Positions 24,655-33,346 are shown, numbered from the stretch's first letter. The stretch is 44,974 nt of DNA from Phocaeicola intestinalis (GCF_014837065.1 NZ_JACSPP010000027.1:2418-47391); one strand, 5' to 3'. Notes: generated by a model from the letters alone, not told the origin. A program made the numbers and translations.

Positions 24655-25908
24655 TTAGAATAAAACGATACCGGCTTCGAAAGTCCCTTTGTGGTCTAAG
24701 GTGTGTCCCTTGCTATACGGGCGTGTCCAGGCATAGCCACCCGAGGCGAAGATGCCCAGTCTTTTCGTTATGCGGAACTCCAGATTCAGGCGTGGTTGAA
24801 GGGCATAAGTCCGTGCAGGATATCCTTTGTGTTTGTTATCAAGTGTTTCGATGTGGTAAAATCCTGCATCGGCACTGATTTCCAACAGGCGGCAAAGCGG
24901 GAGGTATATACCGGCGCGGTAGAAAGCAGAAGCCGAGAGATCGTGGTCAAGATCGAAGTACCATGCACCTCCGCCCAGTTCGGTGTAAGTGAACCGGTTC
25001 TTGAAGCGCACCGCCACGTTTGCTTTATTCAAGTTCCCGCTCGAAACTATCAGCTGAATGTGTGTGCGTGGTGAAATATTGATGCACCCTATCTGGTGAG
25101 CAAGGCTGTCTGAGCTGAGGTTGAAAAAGCCCAGTTGCAGGCTTTTGTGACCATGGCTGGAGATATTGGCTATTCCAAGCTGTACTCCTTTGTTTTCAGC
25201 ACTGTAGTTTCCCAGACCTAGTTGCACGCCTTGGTTCGTGACCGCTACATTACCTAACATTGCTAGTTGTACGCCTTGGTTGGCACTGCCCACTACATTC
25301 AGTAAAGAGGTGAGTTGCATACCGCGTATGGTGTCTTTACAAGCATTCATCAGTCCTCCCAACATCAGTCCGTTTTGGTCTTGTCCGGTAATATTGGCTA
25401 TTCCTGCAAGCTGCACTCCCGATGAATTTCCATTGCTCATATTCAGCAACCCGCTGAAAAGAATGCCGCGCGTGTTTCTTGCACTCATATTGCCAATGCC
25501 TGACAATGCGAATCCGTTTATCGTTCCTCCGTTTACATTGACCAGGCCGCCCAACACGATGCCGGATGTGTTCCTGCCCGTTACATTGGCAATGCCTGCC
25601 AGCTGGAATCCTGCAGCGTCCACCCCTGTGATATTGGTCAGTCCTGTTACCTGAAGACCTTTTGAATGGTGGTAGGTTACGCTGGACAAGGCGTTGATGC
25701 CCATACCGTTCAAACATGGGTAGTTACTCAGTAGTCCAAGGTTGAAGTATGTGCGCGAAGGCTGCTTTTTCTGATTTGTAATGTTCAGTGCAAGGTGGAT
25801 GCCCTTTTTCTGTCCTTTCTGGGTGTGTAGTTGGGCGTTTGCCGGCAGCACTGTGGCTATAAGCAGGCAGGTATATAAAATACCTGCCAATAGCGTGTTT
25901 GGTTTCAT
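24655..25908 (-). CDS. LA_2272-type surface repeat protein
   Basis: A 417-aa exported protein with a signal peptide (residues 1-25, hydrophobic, ending PANAQ). Residues about 60-290 consist of some 12-14 tandem repeats of about 18-20 residues with the pattern G-[VIM]-Q-L-[AG]-x-[IL]-x-N-[IV]-x-x, for example GVQLAGIANITGQDQNGLML. This predicts a long beta-helix or solenoid. The last 120 residues look like an outer-membrane beta-barrel end (YTELGGGAWYFDLDHDLSASAF…, ending ALIVLF-like in FEAGIVLF). Function unknown; location probably outer membrane. The start MKPNTLLAG is set by the signal peptide; the open frame continues to 26019 through a stem-loop. Confidence 0.8.
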   Translation of the reverse strand: MKPNTLLAGILYTCLLIATVLPANAQLHTQKGQKKGIHLALNITNQKKQPSRTYFNLGLLSNYPCLNGMGINALSSVTYHHSKGLQVTGLTNITGVDAAGFQLAGIANVTGRNTSGIVLGGLVNVNGGTINGFALSGIGNMSARNTRGILFSGLLNMSNGNSSGVQLAGIANITGQDQNGLMLGGLMNACKDTIRGMQLTSLLNVVGSANQGVQLAMLGNVAVTNQGVQLGLGNYSAENKGVQLGIANISSHGHKSLQLGFFNLSSDSLAHQIGCINISPRTHIQLIVSSGNLNKANVAVRFKNRFTYTELGGGAWYFDLDHDLSASAFYRAGIYLPLCRLLEISADAGFYHIETLDNKHKGYPARTYALQPRLNLEFRITKRLGIFASGGYAWTRPYSKGHTLDHKGTFEAGIVLF

Positions 25909-25926
25909 ATAATTTGAATGTTGTCT

Positions 25927-26004
25927 ATCACAGAGTATACAGTTGCGGAGAAAACCGGACGTTGAAAAATAAAAACCTCCGTGTGAATCTGCATACTCCG
26001 TGAT
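25927..26004. repeat. Octamer-word stem-loop 3' of the ligase gene
   Basis: The left words are ATCACAGA, GTATACAG, TTGCGGAG. The right arm read as its complement gives ATCACGGA, GTATGCAG, ATTCACAC then GGAG. Arms pair with a few mismatches, around a loop with AAAACC at 25951 and AAAACC at 25972. It ends 34 bp from the ligase stop. Confidence 0.72.
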
Positions 26005-26037
26005 GAGAATAAATGACATACATTGAATCCGTTCTCT

Positions 26038-27696
26038 TTACTTGACTTCCTGATACAGGAAACGCTTGATACTTTTCTTCGGGGTTTTCTCAAATTCCTC
26101 GGGATAGATGCGTACGGCGGCTATCTGCGAGTACGAAGGGAGGGCGGCGTTCAGCATCGTCCGGTTTTCTTCCATTTTTGCTTCAATGTCTTGGTCGGTC
26201 ATCCCCTGAGCATAGGCAGCTTCAAAGTCAGGATATATCAAGGCTGCCAGCCGGTTGTCGCGTTGTTGGATGACGATGCATTCTGCTACGAACGGAAGGT
26301 TGTTCAGTTGTTCCTCGATTTCTTCCGGGTAGATGTTCTGTCCTGACGGACCGAGCAACATGTTCTTGCTCCGTCCCTTAATAAAGAGATTGCCTTCTGC
26401 ATCGATGATGCCTAAATCGCCCGTATGTAGCCATCCGTCCTTATCAATTGCCTGGGCGGTAGATTCGGGGTTCTTGTAGTAACCTAACATTACGTTGTCA
26501 CCCCGCACCAGAATTTCGCCCACCGTATAATGTGGTTCGGGGCTATCGATACGTATTTCCATCCGTGGCGCAGCTTTTCCACATGAGCCTGGGCGGAATC
26601 GTTTCCAGTCTTCGTAACTAATGATGGGACCACATTCTGTCATTCCGTAGCCTACGGTGTAGGGGAAATCCAGCCCTTTCAGGAAAGTTTCCACTTCACT
26701 GTTGAAAGCGGCGCCGCCTACGATGATTTCGTAGAACTGTCCTCCGAATCCCTTCACCAGTTGTTCACGGATGGCTTCGTTTATCTTTCCGTTGATGATG
26801 GGGAGTTTCATGAGCATTTTCATCTTGAGTGTTTCAGTTTTTGGCTGTACACCTTTTTTGATGATTTTCTCGATGATGAGCGGCACGGCAATAACGATGT
26901 GTGGCTTCACGTCAGTAAATGCCTGAGCGATGATTTTCGGACTGGGCATACGCGTGAGAAAGAATACGTGGCACCCGGCGCATAACTCGTAAAGAAACTC
27001 GAAAGCCAACCCATACATGTGCGCCATAGGAAGCATTGACACTACGCGGTTACCCGGCTGGAGGGGAAGTACTTCGAAGGCGAACTGGGTGTTCGACCAA
27101 AGTGAGCGGTAGGGTAGCATAACTCCTTTTGAGAAGCTGGTAGTACCTGATGTGTAGTTGATTACTGCTAGTTCTTCTTCCGCATCGCGACGGTAGGTCA
27201 CGTGTTCGCGGCGGAAATTGCGGGGATATTTCTTACCGAACAGCTCGTTCAAGTGCTCGCGTGCGTATTCCAGTTGTTTGCTCCGGCATACCAGCAGGGT
27301 GAAGTCGGTCATCAGAATGATGCCTTCCAGCCGGGGCATCTCAGCTTCGTTGAGGCTTTCCCATGCCATGTCACCCACAAAGAGCAGACGCGCGTCCGAA
27401 TGGTTGACGATGTTATGGATATTGTCTGCCTTGAATTCGTGGAGGATAGGTACTGCCACTGCGCCGTAGGTCAGTGTGGCGAGGAATGCCACTCCCCAGT
27501 GCGAACTGTTCCTGCCGCAGATGGCCACCTTGTCGCCGGCCTGTATGCCGCTTTCCTTTAGCAGGATATGCAGCTTTTCTATTTTTCGTGCCAGATCCTT
27601 ATATTGCAGGGTGGCACCTTTGTAATCGGTCAGCGCATCAAGATCCCAGTTCGTTTTGATGCTCTGCTCTATGAGCGCTAAGAAACTTTTTTCCAT
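26038..27696 (-). CDS. AMP-dependent acyl-CoA synthetase/ligase
   Basis: A 552-aa adenylating enzyme of the ANL superfamily, long-chain fatty-acid-CoA ligase type. The P-loop is YTSGTTSFSKGVMLP (Ser replaces the usual Gly-x after TT). Later motifs are GYGMTECGP (A5), WLHTGDLGIID (A7) and KGRSKNMLLGPSGQNIYPEEIEE (A8). The C-terminal lysine-bearing subdomain ends KTPKKSIKRFLYQEVK. It probably activates a fatty acid with ATP and CoA; chain length cannot be read. The start MEKSFLALIEQ is preferred over the frame start at 27720. It has its own promoter. Confidence 0.9.
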   Translation of the reverse strand: MEKSFLALIEQSIKTNWDLDALTDYKGATLQYKDLARKIEKLHILLKESGIQAGDKVAICGRNSSHWGVAFLATLTYGAVAVPILHEFKADNIHNIVNHSDARLLFVGDMAWESLNEAEMPRLEGIILMTDFTLLVCRSKQLEYAREHLNELFGKKYPRNFRREHVTYRRDAEEELAVINYTSGTTSFSKGVMLPYRSLWSNTQFAFEVLPLQPGNRVVSMLPMAHMYGLAFEFLYELCAGCHVFFLTRMPSPKIIAQAFTDVKPHIVIAVPLIIEKIIKKGVQPKTETLKMKMLMKLPIINGKINEAIREQLVKGFGGQFYEIIVGGAAFNSEVETFLKGLDFPYTVGYGMTECGPIISYEDWKRFRPGSCGKAAPRMEIRIDSPEPHYTVGEILVRGDNVMLGYYKNPESTAQAIDKDGWLHTGDLGIIDAEGNLFIKGRSKNMLLGPSGQNIYPEEIEEQLNNLPFVAECIVIQQRDNRLAALIYPDFEAAYAQGMTDQDIEAKMEENRTMLNAALPSYSQIAAVRIYPEEFEKTPKKSIKRFLYQEVK

Positions 27697-27736
27697 AATT
27701 AGGGTATATTGGTTGCACAACTCGTGCGATATTGTG

Positions 27737-27767
27737 CAAATATATCCTTTTATTCTTACCTGTGCAA
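27737..27767 (-). promoter_or_regulatory. Promoter of the ligase gene
   Basis: On the minus strand TTG (complement of 27765-27767) and TATATTTG (complement of 27737-27744) are 20 bp apart. It lies 41 bp upstream of the start at 27696. Confidence 0.6.
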
Positions 27768-27837
27768 TGATACGGGCGTTTTCTTTGCAAAATATGTGTT
27801 TCCCTGCGTCATCGTGACTTCAAGCATGCATTTTGAT

Positions 27838-27915
27838 GAACATAAGTGAGTTGGCCGTTTCACATAAGTAAGTCGGGCGTTTCACATAAGTGAGTCAGTC
27901 TTATCACTTATGTTC
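27838..27915. repeat. 22-bp triple repeat with a palindromic frame
   Basis: Three 22-bp direct repeats, each starting ACATAAGT (27840, 27862, 27884), are followed by the inverted word. GAACATAAGTGA (27838-27849) pairs with TCACTTATGTTC (27904-27915). The units differ at a few positions. It lies 38 bp after the stop of the DHOD-like gene and before the ligase promoter. The design resembles the AAGATTA element but the sequence is unrelated. Confidence 0.85.
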
Positions 27916-27952
27916 GTTTAAGGGGGCTTTTGACGATTTGTCCTGAATTTAT

Positions 27953-28930
27953 TTATTCGTGGTGTTCGCTGTAATATTTCATAAATTGCGTGCGCTCGAA
28001 AGGATTGATGTCGCCTGCCACTTGTGCGTTGAGTTTGCCTTTGTATTGCGCCAGCGTATCAAAACCTTTGTTGTCCATCCATTGTGACAATTCATCAAGC
28101 ATGGTAGCGATGACAGGGGTACCATGACGGTATACAGCCGTACAGACTTCAGCGGCTGCAGCTCCTGCCAAGATTGACTTAGCGAGGCATTTCCCGTTGT
28201 GTACGCCTCCTGATATGGCGTAGTCTAGTTGGGGTACGGCAGCGGAAGCTATAGCGGTCCAACGCAGGCGGGAGGCTAGTTCGCCCGGCTGGCTCATCAC
28301 ATCGGTGCTACCGATGGTAAGTCGGTCGATGTCGATGTCGGGCTGGTAGAGCCTGTTGAATAAAACCACGGCATCTGCACCGTTAGCGTAGAGTTGGTCG
28401 ATAAGAGTTACGGGATTGGTGAAGTTGTTTCCCAGTTTCATGATGACAGGTATTTTCACTTCCTTCTTCACACGGCGTAGAATGTTAAGGTGACGTTGTT
28501 CGAAGCTGCCGGGGATATAGTTCTTTTCGGTCTGTAGAGCGAGAATGTTGATTTCCAAAGCATCGGCGCCTGCCTGCTCCATCAGCACGGCAAAGTTGGT
28601 CCACTCCTGATCGCTGTAACAGTTGATGCTGGCTATAACGGGAATGGTGCAATGTTTTTTTGTTTCTTTCAGGAGGCTTATGTGCGCATCAAGCATGTGC
28701 GAACGGACGTAGGTGTTCAGATAATCGTCGGCTTCGGGTGAGCCATATCCATGAAGAGTTCCAGTCTGGGCATGGATTTGTTCTTCGAATACCGATTTCA
28801 GTACAACGGCTGCCGCACCAGCATTTTCCAGTTGTTTGATTTTGTCGGGGGTGTCGGTCAGTCCCGAACTGCTGATGATAACGGGGTTTTTCAGTTTCAG
28901 TCCCGCAAATGTGGTTTTCAGGTTTGCCAT
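27953..28930 (-). CDS. Dihydroorotate dehydrogenase-like protein
   Basis: A 325-aa FMN barrel oxidoreductase. The N-terminus MANLKTTFAGLKLKNPVIISSSGLT and the later VIMKLGNNFTN, AISGGVHNG (phosphate-binding) and AGAAAAEVCTAVYRHG follow the DHOD family. The usual catalytic nucleophile loop is not clearly present, so the substrate may not be dihydroorotate; it matches the group annotated as dihydroorotate dehydrogenase-like. A true pyrD is not in the window. yggS lies 44 bp upstream on the same strand; the join holds a short AAGTTGTCAACTT palindrome. Confidence 0.85.
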   Translation of the reverse strand: MANLKTTFAGLKLKNPVIISSSGLTDTPDKIKQLENAGAAAVVLKSVFEEQIHAQTGTLHGYGSPEADDYLNTYVRSHMLDAHISLLKETKKHCTIPVIASINCYSDQEWTNFAVLMEQAGADALEINILALQTEKNYIPGSFEQRHLNILRRVKKEVKIPVIMKLGNNFTNPVTLIDQLYANGADAVVLFNRLYQPDIDIDRLTIGSTDVMSQPGELASRLRWTAIASAAVPQLDYAISGGVHNGKCLAKSILAGAAAAEVCTAVYRHGTPVIATMLDELSQWMDNKGFDTLAQYKGKLNAQVAGDINPFERTQFMKYYSEHHE

Positions 28931-28974
28931 GGCTTTGTATAATTAGGTTAATGGATTGTTGGCAAGTTGTCAAC

Positions 28975-29643
28975 TTAATAAACTCTTTCTCCGAATATTT
29001 TGGTGCCTACCCGCACCAGGGTTGTACCGTTTCGGAGAGCGATTTCATAATCGTGCGACATACCCATCGAGACTTCCTTAAAAGTCGGTTCTTCGGCGAA
29101 AAAAGCCTGTTTCCATTCATCGAACAAGTCTTTCAGGGTATGAAACTCGTGTGCTATCTGTTCCTCATCATCGGTGTTGGTCGCCATTCCCATCACACCG
29201 GCTATGCGGACGTGGTCCAGTTTTTTCCATTCACCTGCTTCCAGCATTTCCCGGCAAGCTTGGGGGGTGAATCCGTACTTGCTTTCTTCGCGTGCAATAT
29301 GTATTTCGAGCAGACAGGGGATGACACGGTTATATTTTGCTGCCTGCTTGTTGATTTCCGCCAGCAGCTTATACGAGTCTACGGCTTGTATCAGGGCGAT
29401 GTAAGGAGCGATATATTTCACCTTGTTGGTTTGCAGGTGCCCGATGAAATGCCATTCGATGTCATTGGGCAGTGTTTTCTGTTTTTCTGCCAGTTCTTGT
29501 TCCTTGCTTTCACCGAAGATGCGTTGCCCTGCTTCGTAGGCTTCGCGGATGGCTTCGGCGGGATGGAACTTGGATACCGCCACTAACCGTACGCCGTCGG
29601 GCAGTTCGGCAAGCACGTTTCGTAAATTTGTCTGGATGTCCAT
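28975..29643 (-). CDS. YggS/PROSC-family PLP homeostasis protein
   Basis: A 222-aa single-domain fold-type III PLP-binding protein. The PLP lysine is in LVAVSKFHP (about K27). FGESKEQELAEKQKTLPNDIEWHFIGHLQTNKVKYI, LLEIHIAREESKYGF, VRIAGVMGMATNTDD and SMGMSHDYEIALRNGTTLVRVGTKIFG are all typical. The family buffers pyridoxal phosphate and amino-acid pools and has no known substrate. The stop is separated from the DHOD-like gene by 44 bp. It follows DUF4494 with a stem-loop between. Confidence 0.95.
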   Translation of the reverse strand: MDIQTNLRNVLAELPDGVRLVAVSKFHPAEAIREAYEAGQRIFGESKEQELAEKQKTLPNDIEWHFIGHLQTNKVKYIAPYIALIQAVDSYKLLAEINKQAAKYNRVIPCLLEIHIAREESKYGFTPQACREMLEAGEWKKLDHVRIAGVMGMATNTDDEEQIAHEFHTLKDLFDEWKQAFFAEEPTFKEVSMGMSHDYEIALRNGTTLVRVGTKIFGERVY

Positions 29644-29660
29644 AAATAGATACGTTTATT

Positions 29661-29737
29661 AGAGTTTGTACGTTTTTTAGTTTTTAAGCTGAAGTATGTC
29701 AAAACTGATAAACTTACAAACTCAAAAACTAAAAAAC
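29661..29737. repeat. Octamer-word stem-loop between DUF4494 and yggS
   Basis: The left words include AGAGTTTG, TACGTTTT, TTAGTTTT. The right arm complement reads GTTTTTTA, GTTTTTGA, GTTTGTAA. GTTTTTTAGTTTTT is shared by both. The right arm ends 20 bp from the DUF4494 stop. Confidence 0.7.
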
Positions 29738-29757
29738 AGGACATTTATAGGTCGTTT

Positions 29758-30237
29758 TTATCTTTTGTCAGCATCGGGAAACTCTGGCTTCACGTCAGGC
29801 TCTGCCGAGTAAGGGTATACATCCATGATAGCAGTTTCGGCGATGGATGCGATGACGTAATCCGCCATAGTGCCTTTCATGCCTTCATCGAGTTTTTTCA
29901 CGGCATCGCGCAGGTCGGCCGCTTGTACCAACATGTTGGCAGATGTTTTCTTTTCCGCTCCGCTCTTTTCGTCAAGGGTGATAAAATAGAGCTTGCACTT
30001 GAACCAGCGGTCGGCGGCTTCTTCTTCAGAAGGGAAAAGTTCGCTGTAGTTTGCCCGCTTGATGTCGGCAACGGTAAATTCTCCACTGATGAACGGGGTT
30101 ATTTCTTCGATGATGCGCGATTCGGCTTCTGTGAAGCTCAGCGCATCGACCAGATAGGGTTCTGTTACTTTCTTGTTCATGCCATTTTCTGCCACTTTCT
30201 CGTAGCGGATTTTGCATTCGAACCAATTATGCATCAT
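29758..30237 (-). CDS. DUF4494 family protein
   Basis: A 159-aa soluble protein without a signal peptide. The two repeated W-F-K/E-C-K stretches (NWFECKIRYEKV and DRWFKCKLYFITLDEKSGAEKK), the VTEPYLVDALSFTEAESRI segment and SANMLVQAADLRDAVKKL mark the Bacteroidetes DUF4494 family, known for its compact beta-alpha architecture but of unknown function. Two starts are adjacent (MM). It has its own TACCTTTG element and stem-loops on both sides, so it is probably monocistronic. Confidence 0.88.
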   Translation of the reverse strand: MMHNWFECKIRYEKVAENGMNKKVTEPYLVDALSFTEAESRIIEEITPFISGEFTVADIKRANYSELFPSEEEAADRWFKCKLYFITLDEKSGAEKKTSANMLVQAADLRDAVKKLDEGMKGTMADYVIASIAETAIMDVYPYSAEPDVKPEFPDADKR

Positions 30238-30290
30238 AATTTATGTCTTTTTTCTGTTTTGAAGATGAATATATTTGTTTTCTTTTCGTG

Positions 30291-30298
30291 CAAAGGTA
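30291..30298 (-). promoter_or_regulatory. -7 element for the DUF4494 gene
   Basis: TACCTTTG on the minus strand, 54 bp upstream of the start. No -33 identified. Confidence 0.5.
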
Positions 30299-30342
30299 CG
30301 CATAAATTTGATACGGTAATGCTTGGCGGGGTGTAAATTTAT

Positions 30343-30415
30343 GGGTTGACGGAGTATCGGTTGGCAAGTTGACCAGGTTTTGGATAGCATTCAGAACCTT
30401 GTCAACCGATACCCT
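30343..30415. repeat. Octamer-word stem-loop 3' of the isomerase-like gene
   Basis: The left words are GTTGACG, GAGTATCG, GTTGGCAA, GTTGACCA, GGTTTTGG. The right arm complement is GGTATCG, GTTGACAA, GGTTCTG. The left arm has one extra word. The loop contains GGATAGCATTCAGAACC, like the loop at 9857. It ends 12 bp from the isomerase-like stop. Confidence 0.82.
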
Positions 30416-30426
30416 GTCTGCTGTGT

Positions 30427-31662
30427 TTAATCCCTCAGTTTACACCGGTTTTGTTGCATGAACTCCTGTATTATGTCGCAATAGTTCCCTTGAATGAGGA
30501 TGTGGTGATTGCCCAGCGGATTTCTCAGGAAATACTCTACAGGCTTGCCCAGTTTTACCAGCAGTTGTGTGCGGCATAAAGAGATGATGTTGGTGTTTTC
30601 GGTCAGGTAGCCGGGCGACACATAATATTCGTCCAGACATTCGCTTCCACATTTGAATACGGTTACTTCTCCTTCGTGGAGGATGCCTTGTACAGCGATG
30701 CCCTTTTCGGTGTCGAAATGACTTCGGAGGATGAACCGTTCGGCCATTTTTGTACCGATGGTGTCGTGTGCCAACAATACTTCGTTCTTTTCAACATCGA
30801 TGAACGATGGATTGGCGATGAAGCCCTGTTGTCCGGTTAGCACTTTCACCATCAGCAGAGTCATGATGGCTTGCAGGTCGCCTTCACTTCCGGCTGGTAT
30901 GCCTTCATCATTCAAGAGTGCCACCGCCAGGCAGCCCGTACTTTTTAAATCCTGATACATCGAGAAACTGGAAAGGGTCACGGCATCCAGCTGGTATTTT
31001 TCGCATACTTGCTTGGTAGCATAATACAGACGCATTTCCCGGAGCAGGTCTTCAGGGGTGGTGTCTTGGCAGGCTTGGGCTCTGTTGGCAAGTATCGAGG
31101 CTTCCACGCCTACTTCTTCATCGGTGATGTCGTAATAGAGCTTGTACACTTCTTCGGCCGGTATGTCAATAAAATTTACTCCCCACCGGCGGTTGGTCAG
31201 CAGATAGTCGGCATGACTTGCCACTAGCCACGGGGCAGGTGTTCCTATCAGTCCGATGCGCTTTCCTTTCAGCTTGTGTTTGGCGGCAAAAGCCTGGTAA
31301 TGAAACAATACTTGACGTACCATGTCGGATACTTTTCCGTAAATGATAGTCGCCCGCATGTCTTTTGTCCTTATCCAGGCTGCTATTTCGAGGGCTGCTG
31401 CCAGCGAATTGTTCTGTCCGTCGCTCAATATGGTGATGGGATAGGGGAATATGCTGAAGTTGCGGATTACGACATCTGCCACACATCCGTCGGCGATGAA
31501 AGGCATCTTGTAGGCTCCTGCCGGAATGTGGTCTACTTCGGTGTAGGGTACCAGATGGAGGGTGAAATGCTTCTCTAATGCCATGAAAAGTTCTTGATGG
31601 CACTTGTAAATTTGTTCCGCGCGGTAGTCTTCAGATGTGAATATGAGCAAATATAAATCCAT
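30427..31662 (-). CDS. L-fucose/L-arabinose isomerase-like protein
   Basis: A 411-aa cytosolic protein resembling the fucose/arabinose isomerase superfamily, which interconverts aldoses and ketoses with a divalent metal. A central nucleotide-binding-like strand, GKRIGLIGTPAPWLV, is followed by PEDLLREMRLYYATKQVCEKY. GIPAGSEGDLQAIMTLLM is the likely metal-site glutamate region (E-G-D), with VLLAHDTIG and AVQGILHEGEVTVFKCG nearer the end. It is shorter than true FucI (about 590 aa). The substrate is unknown; no fucose kinase or aldolase is nearby. It is transcribed away from the aminotransferase. Confidence 0.75.
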   Translation of the reverse strand: MDLYLLIFTSEDYRAEQIYKCHQELFMALEKHFTLHLVPYTEVDHIPAGAYKMPFIADGCVADVVIRNFSIFPYPITILSDGQNNSLAAALEIAAWIRTKDMRATIIYGKVSDMVRQVLFHYQAFAAKHKLKGKRIGLIGTPAPWLVASHADYLLTNRRWGVNFIDIPAEEVYKLYYDITDEEVGVEASILANRAQACQDTTPEDLLREMRLYYATKQVCEKYQLDAVTLSSFSMYQDLKSTGCLAVALLNDEGIPAGSEGDLQAIMTLLMVKVLTGQQGFIANPSFIDVEKNEVLLAHDTIGTKMAERFILRSHFDTEKGIAVQGILHEGEVTVFKCGSECLDEYYVSPGYLTENTNIISLCRTQLLVKLGKPVEYFLRNPLGNHHILIQGNYCDIIQEFMQQNRCKLRD

Positions 31663-31906
31663 AATCGTTAAGTTAAAACAGAAGAGATTATTAACGTGGA
31701 CGAATATAGGGCTTTTTCCTGATAAGCGGGCAAACGGGCAAGGGCTTTTTATGTTTTTTGATAGAGTTTAGTGTCCTTTTATTCAAGGGCAGAAGTGAAC
31801 TGCCTTTTTCTTTTTGAGGGGATACCTTTATCGTTTCAGTTGTCTTCATGGGCTGTAGCAACCAACTGAAATGCCTTATGAAGATATCTTCGTTTTGCAC
31901 GCAGAT
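31663..31906. other. Divergent intergenic region, left part
   Basis: No gene supported. It holds the unlocated promoter of the isomerase-like gene and an inverted pair TTTCAGTTG/CAACTGAAA near 31834-31874. A 69-codon minus-strand frame (31691-31900) is Lys/Arg/Pro-rich and lacks a ribosome site, so it is not called. Confidence 0.4.
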
Positions 31907-31985
31907 AACTTCGTCTGGTGTAAGATTAATAATCTTCCGCTTGTAAGATTAATAATCTTGCAGCCTGAAGATTATTAATCTTACG
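31907..31985. repeat. Triple AAGATTA/TAATCTT palindrome element, copy 2
   Basis: It matches 14488-14562 almost base for base: TTCGTCTGGTGTAAGATT…, then two AAGATTAATAATCTT cores and a third written AAGATTATTAATCTT. The right outer arm has diverged (TTACGGCGAATGA instead of the TTGCACCAGATGA seen in copy 1). It lies between divergent genes. Confidence 0.85.
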
Positions 31986-32106
31986 GCGAATGATCCTTTA
32001 TGTATAATGGGGCGGATACGGGTGTTCTTGTATTCAGTATTCAACCTCTTCCTGTCTAAAAAATAAAAAAACACGGTGTCTTTGTGTCTCTGTGTTCAAA
32101 AATAAC

Positions 32107-32114
32107 TATCTTTG
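32107..32114 (+). promoter_or_regulatory. -7 element for the aminotransferase operon
   Basis: TATCTTTG, an exact TAnnTTTG, 27 bp before the ATG at 32142. Upstream, 32050-32097 is a GTGTCTTTGTGTCTCTGTG word repeat. Confidence 0.55.
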
Positions 32115-32141
32115 CGAGCACATTTAATAAAATTTGTATTT

Positions 32142-33344
32142 ATGCCACATATATCCATCAGAGGAACAGAAATGCCCGAGTCGCCTATCCGGAAATTGGC
32201 GCCGTTGGCAGAAGCTGCGAAAGCGAGAGGAATCCACGTCTATCACCTGAACATTGGTCAGCCAGACCTTCCTACCCCGCGAGCGGCCCTTGATGCGATT
32301 CGCCATATCGACCGCACGGTGCTGGAGTATAGTCCGAGTCAGGGATATCGCAGCTATCGCGAGAAGCTGGTAGGCTATTACAAGAAATACGATATCCATT
32401 TGGATGCCGATGATATTATCGTCACCACAGGCGGGTCGGAAGCCGTATTGTTTGCTTTTCTGAGCTGTCTGAATCCGGGCGACGAAATCATTGTGCCCGA
32501 GCCGGCGTATGCCAATTACATGGCTTTTGCCATATCAGCAGGGGCGGTAATCCGTACGGTGACTACTACCATCGATGAAGGTTTTTCGTTGCCCAAGGTG
32601 GAGAAGTTCGAAGAGCTGATTAACGAACGGACGAAGGGTATTCTGATATGTAATCCCAATAATCCGACCGGCTATCTTTATACACGTCGCGAGATGAACC
32701 AAATTCGTGACCTGGTGAAGAAATACGACCTGTTTCTTTTTTCCGATGAAGTGTATCGCGAGTTTATCTATACCGGCTCTCCTTATATTTCTGCCTGTCA
32801 CCTGGAGGGGATTGAGCAGAACGTGGTGCTGATAGACTCGGTGTCGAAACGCTATTCGGAGTGTGGCATCCGTATCGGTGCGTTGATTACGAAGAATGAA
32901 GAAGTGCGTAAGGCGGTGATGAAGTTCTGCCAGGCACGCTTGAGTCCTCCGCTCATCGGGCAGATAGCAGCCGAGGCTTCGCTCGACGAACCTGAAGAAT
33001 ATGCACGGGAAACGTACGATGAATACGTGGAACGCCGCAAATGTCTGATAGACGGGTTGAACCGCATACCGGGCGTATATTCTCCTATCCCGATGGGGGC
33101 ATTCTATACCGTAGCAAAGCTTCCGGTGGATGATAGCGAGAAGTTCTGTGCATGGTGTCTGAGCGATTTCGATTACGAAGGCGAGACTGTGATGCTGGCT
33201 CCTGCTGCAGGGTTTTACACCACACCGGGGGCTGGAGTGAACGAGGTGCGTTTGGCATACGTCTTGAAGAAAGAAGACTTGCTCCGGGCGTTGTTTGTAT
33301 TACGTAAGGCATTGGAGGCTTATCCCGGACGTGTAGACGACTAA
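32142..33344 (+). CDS. PLP-dependent aminotransferase, class I/II
   Basis: A 400-aa fold-type I aminotransferase. The PLP site shows GGSEAVLFAF, the aspartate segment LICNPNNPTGYLYTRREM, the FLFSDEVYREF aspartate that contacts the pyridine, and the Schiff-base lysine in DSVSKRYSECGIRIG. The C-terminal substrate arginine is in NEVRLAYVL. It probably uses an aromatic or branched amino acid; the exact substrate is unclear. The start MPHISIRGTEMPESPIRKL begins with the usual N-terminal arm; the frame extends to 32112 but lacks support. The permease starts 2 bp after its stop. Confidence 0.9.
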   Translation: MPHISIRGTEMPESPIRKLAPLAEAAKARGIHVYHLNIGQPDLPTPRAALDAIRHIDRTVLEYSPSQGYRSYREKLVGYYKKYDIHLDADDIIVTTGGSEAVLFAFLSCLNPGDEIIVPEPAYANYMAFAISAGAVIRTVTTTIDEGFSLPKVEKFEELINERTKGILICNPNNPTGYLYTRREMNQIRDLVKKYDLFLFSDEVYREFIYTGSPYISACHLEGIEQNVVLIDSVSKRYSECGIRIGALITKNEEVRKAVMKFCQARLSPPLIGQIAAEASLDEPEEYARETYDEYVERRKCLIDGLNRIPGVYSPIPMGAFYTVAKLPVDDSEKFCAWCLSDFDYEGETVMLAPAAGFYTTPGAGVNEVRLAYVLKKEDLLRALFVLRKALEAYPGRVDD

Positions 33345-33346
33345 TC

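Noticed and set aside
31691..31900. A 69-codon minus-strand frame upstream of the isomerase-like gene.
   Set aside because: Low-complexity basic sequence, no ribosome site, and it ends in the repeat-rich intergenic region.
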